The translations under genes were made by a program, and so were the position numbers. Positions 58,074 through 64,000 of a stretch of 64,000 nt of DNA are shown here, in pieces (the first letter of the stretch is position 1; each line of letters opens with the position of its first letter). The notes under the pieces were generated by a model. It made no database searches, had not been told where the DNA came from, and saw only the letters and a list, made by a program, of their open reading frames with translations. The stretch covers positions 1-64,000 of the forward strand of contig JAZSNH010000023.1 of the NCBI GenBank assembly GCA_045536305.1. The letters are read 5' to 3'. The DNA comes from JAISGQ01 sp045536305 (lineage in GTDB: Bacteria; Bacillota; Clostridia; Oscillospirales; Acutalibacteraceae).

Positions 58074-59995
58074 TGATCTGTTGATGATGTGTCTCCCTCG
58101 GGAGCAGGTCCGTTGCCTTCTGCATAAACAACAATGTATTCTCCGCCTGCTTCACCGATCATCCAAAGTGCAAGCTCACTTTCGATCGTATCTGCTTTGC
58201 CCGGGACTGCTCCGTTGGCATATACAGCTTCTTCGTGCTTTGCGTTCGGGTCCTTTACTAAGAATCTGACGGAATTACCCTTCTTTGTAAATCCGTAAAT
58301 TATCATGTATTGTGCCTCATTTGTTCCTGTGCTGCTGTAATCGGCAAGCACGATATTTCCTCCGCGAAGCTCATCGAGGACCGCATCTATAGTTATGTCC
58401 TCACATTCCGCTGCTGCAACTCCGTTTTCCTCAAGCACTGTTACTATACGGCTCTGAGTCCACTCGTTTTCTGTTTTGTCAAGATATGCATTTCTGAGTG
58501 TCTCTACGGTATGTTCTTTCTTTCCGCTCCAGTGAAGCGCCATTGCCGCTGCCGCGACAGATACGTTTTTCCCTGCAAAATCGCCTGTTTCTCTGCTGGT
58601 CATGAACCAGTCAGCAGAGACATCATTATTTACCTTCTCGGCCTCTTCCTCGAGAACATAATAGTTATAATTCTCATAGAAGCTCTCGATACCTGCAAAC
58701 ACATCGCACATCTCGCTCATCGTCAGATAGTCATAATAATGATAGCTTCCTTCTGCATTCCATGATTTGAAGCAGTGCCTTGTAAAGTTTGCAGCAAGCA
58801 TCGGAAGCTCTCTGCCTCTGATTTCATAATTGGGAGTAAAAAGCTCTGAGTCAGCAGGGAATTTGGGCATGATCGAATTTTCAGCCATGATCGCTGCGCT
58901 TTCATCCGAACAGTCGGAAAGCTTACTCTCTGCTTTTACTTCTGCGTCATAGCCTGCCTTCAATATAAGGAGCATATTTTTTGCAAGATCAAGCCTTGTA
59001 AGATTTTCCTCAGACTGTACCATTACGCTGTCAACCGTATTGTAAAGATTTGTATCGGAAACGATTCTGTCCCAATCGGTGCTGAGCTTTACAGCCGCCT
59101 CAGCCTCTGTGTCTTCCGCATTTTCCGCTGTATCTTCATTCACTTCGGCTTCGATTTCAAAATTATAGTTTATCCCTTCGGGAGCATACATTCTCAGATA
59201 AAGCTCTGCATACTTTATAAAATCGATAAGCTTTGCTCCGCCGCTGTACACACCGTAAACCTCGAAATTGAGCTCGCTCATAAGATATGCCAGGGTATCG
59301 ACAAGCATTGTGGTAGTAGCATCACTGTTGTACACAAGCGCCTCGGTGTATTCATATTCAGGCACAAGTGCAAGTATCTTTTTTGATGCAGTTTCGGGAA
59401 CCGAAGAAACAACCGATGAATAATCAACAGCCTTGCCTGTCCTGTTTTCATACCATGCCATGAGTATCTCCGCCATCTCTGCAGCGGTCAATGTCTCATT
59501 TATATTGTAGATGTCAACATCTATTCCGTAAGATGCAACCTTCATTGCATATTTGAGTGTTTCATAATCTGCAATACACTCTGGAACAATTGCTTCAACC
59601 TCACAGCTGCCTGCATCAAGAGTTATATCGGGAAGCATTATCTTCTGACCTTCAATACCCTCTATCCAGGAACAAAGCACAGCATTTCCGCCTGTTTTCT
59701 CAACACTGTAACGCATTTTTCCGACAAGCTCATTTAATTCATTGGAATTTGCAGTCTTGAGGGCGGATATCACCTCATCAAAGTATGGGGTGATTTTATT
59801 GTTGATGCTGCCTGCATTCCAGACGCCTCTGACATTCGGTTTCTGATAGGGATCTGTTCCCTCTGTGTCAACTCTTGCGCCAAAAAAGCCCGTACAGCCG
59901 CTGAGCACAAATGTCATGGACATTATTGCCGCAAGCAACACAGCAACTGCCGCAGTACCTCTTTTACTACGCATCACTATATCAATTCCTTTCAT
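58070..59995 (-). CDS. large lipoprotein with degenerate C39-like domain
   Basis: 641 aa. The signal peptide ends in LSGC (Cys near residue 34), so it is a lipoprotein on the outer face of the membrane. The middle (about 40-460) is acidic, helical and unassigned. The C-terminal ~165 residues look like a C39 peptidase fold: an AAAAMAL helix at 481-487 where the CGPxxxAM active-site helix should be (Cys to V478), EAQYMIIYG at 560-568 where a His is expected (H to Q562), and VKDPN at 581-584 retaining the Asp. So proteolysis is unlikely. The ATG at 59995 follows AAGGAG closely; a later ATG (MRSKRG) is possible. Confidence 0.72.
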   Translation of the reverse strand: MKGIDIVMRSKRGTAAVAVLLAAIMSMTFVLSGCTGFFGARVDTEGTDPYQKPNVRGVWNAGSINNKITPYFDEVISALKTANSNELNELVGKMRYSVEKTGGNAVLCSWIEGIEGQKIMLPDITLDAGSCEVEAIVPECIADYETLKYAMKVASYGIDVDIYNINETLTAAEMAEILMAWYENRTGKAVDYSSVVSSVPETASKKILALVPEYEYTEALVYNSDATTTMLVDTLAYLMSELNFEVYGVYSGGAKLIDFIKYAELYLRMYAPEGINYNFEIEAEVNEDTAENAEDTEAEAAVKLSTDWDRIVSDTNLYNTVDSVMVQSEENLTRLDLAKNMLLILKAGYDAEVKAESKLSDCSDESAAIMAENSIMPKFPADSELFTPNYEIRGRELPMLAANFTRHCFKSWNAEGSYHYYDYLTMSEMCDVFAGIESFYENYNYYVLEEEAEKVNNDVSADWFMTSRETGDFAGKNVSVAAAAMALHWSGKKEHTVETLRNAYLDKTENEWTQSRIVTVLEENGVAAAECEDITIDAVLDELRGGNIVLADYSSTGTNEAQYMIIYGFTKKGNSVRFLVKDPNAKHEEAVYANGAVPGKADTIESELALWMIGEAGGEYIVVYAEGNGPAPEGDTSSTDQ

Positions 59996-60021
59996 TTGCT
60001 CCTTAAGCAAAAATCTTATGA

Positions 60022-60050
60022 ATTATAACATAGAGTTTTTTCTATTGCAA
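60022..60050 (-). promoter_or_regulatory. promoter of the lipoprotein gene
   Basis: Minus strand: -35 TTGCAA (60050-60045), 17-bp spacer, -10 TATAAT (60027-60022). Confidence 0.8.
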
Positions 60051-60113
60051 TGTTCAAACAGTAAAGTATTTGTGACTTTTTGCTTTTTTGGAAAAAACTG
60101 TGCCAAAATGTGC

Positions 60114-60142
60114 TTTACATGCACATTTATGTAGGGTAAAAT
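60114..60142 (+). promoter_or_regulatory. rnhA promoter
   Basis: -35 TTTACA (60114-60119), 17-bp spacer, -10 TAAAAT (60137-60142), 27 bp before the ATG. Confidence 0.75.
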
Positions 60143-60168
60143 AATCTGAGCAAAGGGGTTGTTCTTTT

Positions 60169-60618
60169 ATGAATGAACTGACAAAGGTCACTGTATATAC
60201 CGACGGCGCATGCTCGGGCAATCCCGGTCCGGGCGGTTGGTGTGCAATACTTGTTTCTATGGGCAAGGAAAAAGAGCTTTCAGGCGGAAGCAGTCAGACT
60301 ACAAACAACAGAATGGAGCTGACTGCCGTTATCAAAGCTCTCAAGGCGCTGAAAAGAAAATGCAGCGTACACATAATTACCGATTCAAAATATGTTGTAG
60401 ACGGCATCACCAAGGGTTGGGCTCGTTCATGGCGTCTCAAGGGCTGGAAAAAAAGCGACGGAAAGCCTGCACTCAATCCCGAGCTTTGGGGCGAGCTGCT
60501 TGATCTTATCGATTCCCATGAGGTAACCTTTGAGTGGATAAAGGGTCACGCAGGTCACGAATATAACGAACGTTGTGACAGAGTTGCAGTTATGCAGACA
60601 GAACTGCACAGAAATTGA
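60169..60618 (+). CDS. rnhA: ribonuclease HI
   Basis: 149 aa. It cleaves RNA in RNA-DNA hybrids. Catalytic residues are in VYTDGACSGNPGPGGW (Asp about 11), NRMELTAVIKAL (Glu), ITDSKYV (Asp) and ERCDRVA (Asp); WIKGHAGHEYNERCD carries the flexible-loop His. This is the full-length bacterial type with the basic protrusion (WRLKGWKKSDGK). The ATG is preceded by AAAGGGG. Confidence 0.96.
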   Translation: MNELTKVTVYTDGACSGNPGPGGWCAILVSMGKEKELSGGSSQTTNNRMELTAVIKALKALKRKCSVHIITDSKYVVDGITKGWARSWRLKGWKKSDGKPALNPELWGELLDLIDSHEVTFEWIKGHAGHEYNERCDRVAVMQTELHRN

Positions 60619-60646
60619 ATAAATCGACAAAAAATCGGCAAACCTA

Positions 60647-60675
60647 TTGCAAAGTGGACTAATTTAGTATATATT
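60647..60675 (+). promoter_or_regulatory. promoter of nifS-nifU
   Basis: -35 TTGCAA (60647-60652), 17-bp spacer, -10 TATATT (60670-60675). No IscR-type palindrome was noticed and no Rrf2 regulator gene adjoins. Confidence 0.62.
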
Positions 60676-60719
60676 AAGAATCACAGAAAAAAATTGACTT
60701 TGAAAGGTCTTTGATAATT

Positions 60720-61901
60720 TTGGAAAAAAGGTTTGTTTATGCGGACAATGCGGCAACCACTCAGGTTTCCCGTCAGGTGTTCGATGCAATGAGCGAATTT
60801 TATCTCGATAATTACGGCAACCCTTCTTCGATATATTCAAAAGGTGTTCAGGCCGCAAAAGCTTTGATCGATGCACGTCAGACGCTTGCTGATTGTCTCG
60901 GTGCAAAGCCAAACGAGATCTTCATTACTTCCTGCGGTTCGGAGTCTGACAACTGGGCGATCAAAGGTGCCGCTCACATTCAGGCAAAAAAAGGCAAAAA
61001 GCACATTATCACTACCGCAATTGAGCATCATGCGGTGCTTCACACCTGCGCCGCTCTTGAAAAGGAAGGGTTTGAGGTAACTTATCTGCCTGTTGACAGC
61101 GACGGACTCATTACCGCCGCACAGGTAAACGATGCTATCCGAGATGATACCGCGCTTGTCACTGTTATTATGGCAAACAACGAAATCGGCACTATACAGC
61201 CTATTGCGGAAATTGGCGCCGTCTGTAAAGCAAAGGGTGTCATTTTCCACACCGATGCGGTTCAGGCAGTGGGACATATCCCCGTTAATGTCCGGGAGCT
61301 TAATGTTGATATGCTTTCCGTCTCGGGACATAAATTTCACGCTCCAAAGGGCGTTGGCCTGCTTTATGTTCGCACGGGACTTCGATTAGAAAATCTTATT
61401 GACGGCGGAGCACAGGAGCGCAGCCGCAGAGCAGGCACAGAAAATGTTGCAGGTATAGTCGGTATGTCCGTTGCTCTTAAATATGCGGTCGATAACATGG
61501 AGGCAACCTCCAAAAAGCTCACCGCTATGCGTGACAGGCTTATTCACGAGATCCTTAAAATTGAACGCTCCCATATAAACGGTTCGCGCACTCAGCGTCT
61601 TCCCGGAAATGCTAATTTCTGTTTTGAGGGTATAGAGGGCGAATCTCTGCTTCTTATGCTTGACAATGCCGGAGTATGTGCTTCTTCAGGCTCTGCATGC
61701 ACCTCCGGTTCTCTTGATCCGAGCCATGTTCTTTTGGCTGTCGGTTTACCCAAGGAGATCGCGCATGGCTCTCTCAGACTGAGCTTTGACGATCTCAACG
61801 ATGAATCTGATATTGACTATATTCTTGAGGTTCTGCCTCCTATCGTTCAGAAGCTTCGCGATATGTCTCCGCTTTGGGACAAGATCATCAAAGAAAATTA
61901 A
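60720..61901 (+). CDS. nifS: cysteine desulfurase (NifS/IscS type)
   Basis: 393 aa PLP enzyme that removes sulfur from cysteine for Fe-S cluster assembly. YADNAATTQVS at the start, TTAIEHHAV, FHTDAVQAVGH and SVSGHKFHAPKG (PLP Lys) are typical; the catalytic cysteine lies in CASSGSACTSGSLDPSH (about 318-334) on the short loop of group I enzymes. The TTG at 60720 matches the usual MEKRFVYADNAATT start; TTG at 60711 is an alternative. Paired with nifU 13 bp downstream. Confidence 0.95.
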   Translation: MEKRFVYADNAATTQVSRQVFDAMSEFYLDNYGNPSSIYSKGVQAAKALIDARQTLADCLGAKPNEIFITSCGSESDNWAIKGAAHIQAKKGKKHIITTAIEHHAVLHTCAALEKEGFEVTYLPVDSDGLITAAQVNDAIRDDTALVTVIMANNEIGTIQPIAEIGAVCKAKGVIFHTDAVQAVGHIPVNVRELNVDMLSVSGHKFHAPKGVGLLYVRTGLRLENLIDGGAQERSRRAGTENVAGIVGMSVALKYAVDNMEATSKKLTAMRDRLIHEILKIERSHINGSRTQRLPGNANFCFEGIEGESLLLMLDNAGVCASSGSACTSGSLDPSHVLLAVGLPKEIAHGSLRLSFDDLNDESDIDYILEVLPPIVQKLRDMSPLWDKIIKEN

Positions 61902-61914
61902 CGAGGTGTAAAAT

Positions 61915-62349
61915 ATGTATTCCGATAAAGTTCTCGATCATTTTTCCAATCCCCGAAATGTAGGTGAAATTCCCGATGCTGACGGTATCGGCGAGGTCGG
62001 CAATCCCCAGTGCGGCGATATCATGCGTATGTATCTTAAAATAGAGGGTAATGTTATTACCGATGTAAAGTTCAAGACCTTCGGCTGCGGAGCTGCTGTT
62101 GCTACCAGCTCAATGGCCACAGAAATGGTAAAGGGCAAAACCATCGACGATGCTCTCAAGCTGACCAACAAGGCTGTTATGGAGGCACTTGACGGACTTC
62201 CTCCCGTAAAGGTTCATTGCTCTGTTCTCGCAGAACAGGCAATCAAATCTGCCCTTTGGGATTATTACACCAAAAAGGGTGTCGATCCGCTTCCTATTGT
62301 CGGCGAGATTGGCGGCGACTGCCACGACTGCGATTGCTGCCACGGTTAA
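61915..62349 (+). CDS. nifU: Fe-S cluster scaffold protein (NifU/IscU type)
   Basis: 144 aa scaffold on which NifS sulfur and iron form clusters. The three ligand cysteines are in NPQCGD (about 36, with the Asp), FGCGAAVATSS (about 62) and KVHCSVLAEQA (about 104). The end is unusual: GGDCHDCDCCHG adds four cysteines and two histidines, a likely extra metal- or cluster-binding tail. GAGGTG precedes the ATG. Last gene of the nifS-nifU pair. Confidence 0.94.
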   Translation: MYSDKVLDHFSNPRNVGEIPDADGIGEVGNPQCGDIMRMYLKIEGNVITDVKFKTFGCGAAVATSSMATEMVKGKTIDDALKLTNKAVMEALDGLPPVKVHCSVLAEQAIKSALWDYYTKKGVDPLPIVGEIGGDCHDCDCCHG

Positions 62350-62390
62350 ATAAATTAAGCTCATCTGTTACGGATGAGCTTAATTTATTT
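62348..62390 (+). terminator. nifS-nifU terminator
   Basis: An 18-bp perfect stem (62348-62365 with 62373-62390, core TTAAGCTCATC) overlaps the nifU stop codon (62347-62349) and has a TGTTACG loop. The right arm ends in TTTATTT. Confidence 0.88.
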
Positions 62391-62729
62391 AATCCTTACA
62401 ACGCAAATTGCTTCACGATCGAAACAAAAAGCAGCCCTCGACGCTCCACTTCGCCGAGGGCTGCTTTTTTGCTCATTACCAAAAAATTATAAGAAAGGAA
62501 AAAAATGAAGAAATAAGAAGTTTATTTAAGCGTAAGACCCTGCACTCCTTCGCTTTACTTCCTGATTATAGTATGAACTATAATTGTGAATTAGCTATGT
62601 ATAATTTTAAGTAATTATGTAAATATTTACGTTGTTCAAGCAACCGCACAGAAAGGGAATAGTTTTTGTAGAATATTACCAAATAAGAAACTTTTTCTCA
62701 CTTTCCGTAAGGCTGCTTTGATCTGCAGA
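62350..62729. other. gene-free region between nifU and trxA
   Basis: 380 bp. It has the nifU terminator, a second terminator (62426-62470) and an A+T-rich stretch with a small inverted repeat (ATTATAGT/ACTATAAT at 62565-62584). A ribosome-like AAAGGA at 62494 is followed by ATG but reads only three codons. Nothing else was recognised. Confidence 0.7.
62426..62470 (+). terminator. second terminator downstream of nifU
   Basis: Arms AAAAAGCAGCCCTCG (62426-62440) and CGAGGGCTGCTTTTT (62455-62469) pair perfectly and are followed by T. It would terminate transcripts in either direction. Confidence 0.9.
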
Positions 62730-63041
62730 TTATACATTCAGCATTTTCAGTAATTCATCCTTACTGCGAAGTCCGACCGCATTATTTACAGCCTCTCCGT
62801 TTTTAAACACTAAAATTGTTGGTATGCTCATAATACCGTATCTTTCCGCGATATCGCCTGCCTCATCAATATTTACCTTTCCGACTGTATATGCTCCGTC
62901 CGATTCTTCAGCAAGTGAATCAACTATCGGTCCCTGCATACGGCACGGACCGCACCAGGGTGCCCAGAAATCGACAAGCACGATCTTTTCTCCGTTTATA
63001 ACATTGTCAAAGTTTTCATTTGTCAGTTCCAATACTGCCAT
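62730..63041 (-). CDS. trxA: thioredoxin
   Basis: 103 aa cytoplasmic disulfide reductase. The active site is FWAPWCGPCRM (about residues 24-34), with the cis-Pro in MSIPTILVFKNG. It is the regular Trx length. GGAAAGGA precedes the ATG. It stands alone with its own promoter. Confidence 0.97.
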   Translation of the reverse strand: MAVLELTNENFDNVINGEKIVLVDFWAPWCGPCRMQGPIVDSLAEESDGAYTVGKVNIDEAGDIAERYGIMSIPTILVFKNGEAVNNAVGLRSKDELLKMLNV

Positions 63042-63076
63042 TTTATATTTTCCTTTCCGATTTAATTCTCTGTTTT

Positions 63077-63105
63077 ATTATAGTATAATCCATTTTTATA
63101 TCTAA
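63077..63105 (-). promoter_or_regulatory. trxA promoter
   Basis: Minus strand: -35 TTAGAT (63105-63100), 17-bp spacer, -10 TATAAT (63082-63077). Confidence 0.65.
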
Positions 63106-63270
63106 TACTTGAAAATATGATGAATTTTTTCTTCACAATCTGTAAAATGTTGTTTTTTTAAATTATAATAAAATTAAATTGATATTTTATTTTCTATATG
63201 CTATTATGTATTAAAGTATAATTGAAATATTATACTCAACTTCGATTTTAGCATATTGTGTGGTGATTTT

Positions 63271-64000
63271 ATGCTTTGTCCGAATTGCGGTTTTACTTCT
63301 GCTCCCGGAACTGTTTTCTGCGGAAAATGCGGTGCGCGTTTATCCGCCGCTCCGGCGCAGCAGGCCCCCTATCAGACTCCTGCACCTCAACAGCCTGCGC
63401 CCGTTCCTCAAACGCAGATGTACGGAGGATATATGCCCCCACAGAGACCTGCATATACACCTTCGCCCACCGAATCCGCCGCTGCCTACAATCCCGGTGC
63501 AGAGGCTCCGGCAAGACCCTTCTATCCGTCTTACAGCGCCCCGATGATGCAGTCTCCGTATATTTCCGGTACTGCAAGAGCTTCGACTCCGGTCCTTTCG
63601 ACAAGCAGAGAGGGTGCCGCTCAATACACCGCTGTTTCCACTAATGTTTATTCTCCTCAGGCAAAAGCCGCTGTTGTTGCATCAGAAAATGCAAACAAAA
63701 AGAAAAAAGCGGGCAAAGTCTTTATGACAATTACAGCTTTTCTGCTTCTCGCGGCTATGACCGGTATGCTGTATATCTCCGGTGTATTCAAGCAGAATGA
63801 TAACAGCATATATATTCCGGATGCTTCGGGCGATAGTCAGACAAGCGTTACTCAGCCCGATAAAACCGAACCTGTGCTCAGCAGTACAGACAGCAATAAC
63901 TCTGCTACGGATAATGACTCAACAGATACCGTTCCCGATGAACCACAGATCGAAGAACCTGTTGATAAGATTCCCGGCAATCTGAGCAGAACAACTTTTG
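63271..64000 (+). CDS. zinc-ribbon, Pro-rich membrane protein (cut at window edge)
   Basis: At least 243 aa, open through the window end. Residues 1-22 form a zinc ribbon (CPNCGFTSAPGTVFCGKCG), followed by a Pro/Gln/Tyr-rich, probably disordered stretch (about 25-135), a basic patch (NKKKKAG), one membrane helix (about 150-172) and an acidic Ser/Thr/Asp-rich outer linker (from about 180) that leads into an unseen C-terminal domain. So the ribbon is cytoplasmic and the rest is outside. Similar in plan to the protein at 7746-8726. GTGGTGA precedes the ATG. Confidence 0.82.
   Translation, partial: MLCPNCGFTSAPGTVFCGKCGARLSAAPAQQAPYQTPAPQQPAPVPQTQMYGGYMPPQRPAYTPSPTESAAAYNPGAEAPARPFYPSYSAPMMQSPYISGTARASTPVLSTSREGAAQYTAVSTNVYSPQAKAAVVASENANKKKKAGKVFMTITAFLLLAAMTGMLYISGVFKQNDNSIYIPDASGDSQTSVTQPDKTEPVLSSTDSNNSATDNDSTDTVPDEPQIEEPVDKIPGNLSRTTF

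Noticed and set aside
1..64000. CRISPR array, insertion sequence, prophage or integrase
   Set aside because: No repeat-spacer pattern, transposase, integrase or phage structural gene was recognised. The tRNA cluster has no adjacent integrase or direct repeat that would suggest an attachment site.

Overview
The window reads as chromosomal DNA of a spore-forming, anaerobic, low-to-mid GC member of the Clostridia, most like the gut Oscillospiraceae/Ruminococcaceae. The case rests on four points: (i) the complete sigma-F activation set (spoIIAA-spoIIAB-sigF plus spoIIE) and ricT; (ii) a V-type ATPase operon, an oxygen-sensitive-type 2[4Fe-4S] ferredoxin and a ferredoxin-domain aldo/keto reductase; (iii) strong purine-rich ribosome binding sites and frequent TTG starts; (iv) Firmicutes-type gene sets such as darA-holB-ricT, PadR/HAAS and ECF ATPase. 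The genus is an inference. No transposase, integrase, phage gene or CRISPR array was seen, so this is essentially core genome with a few accessory genes.

Layout. 1-5.4 kb, minus strand: four tRNA genes (Gly, Phe, Asp, Val) behind their own promoter, then hslO, a methyltransferase and a TrpR-like regulator in one operon, and engB-lon. 5.5-9.8 kb: DUF4003 protein, Fe-S aldo/keto reductase, an A+T-rich zinc-ribbon membrane protein and a WYL regulator. 10-15.5 kb: valS, folC and the spoIIA operon. 15.6-21.4 kb: NCS2 purine permease, an orphan solute-binding lipoprotein, a SpoU methyltransferase, and an autoregulated PadR/FtsW-like pair. 21.6-26.3 kb: sugar locus (ROK regulator, MFS transporter, GH2 enzyme). 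26.3-32 kb: a minus-strand operon DUF2310-ecfA-nadE-GNAT divergent from a His-tailed MarR regulator; a DUF6076 protein; a CdaR/PucR-type regulator. 32.3-39.9 kb: darA-holB-ricT, ferredoxin, G5/3D cell-wall protein, spoIIE, mltG. 40-45 kb: ABC transporter pair, PHP phosphatase, ACT-domain protein with UPF0210 protein. 45-53.7 kb: nine-gene V-type ATPase operon. 53.7-64 kb: DUF378, ackA, tmcAL, an ECF sigma/anti-sigma pair, a large lipoprotein with a degenerate C39-like domain, rnhA, nifS-nifU, trxA and a zinc-ribbon membrane protein cut by the window edge.

Regulation is unusually legible. About two dozen sigma-A promoters have a 17-bp (occasionally 16- or 18-bp) spacer, and about twenty transcription units end in strong hairpins, several of them bidirectional. 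Clear operator-like palindromes sit on the padR, marR and mltG promoters. A WalR-type box lies upstream of the 3D-domain gene, and the best spoIIE promoter candidate has the 21-bp spacing known for Spo0A-activated promoters.

Nothing is certain to be a wholly new system. The most promising candidates are the MarR(His tail)/DUF2310-EcfA-NadE-GNAT unit, the PadR-controlled HAAS-FtsW fusion, and the large lipoprotein whose C39-like fold has lost its catalytic Cys and His.
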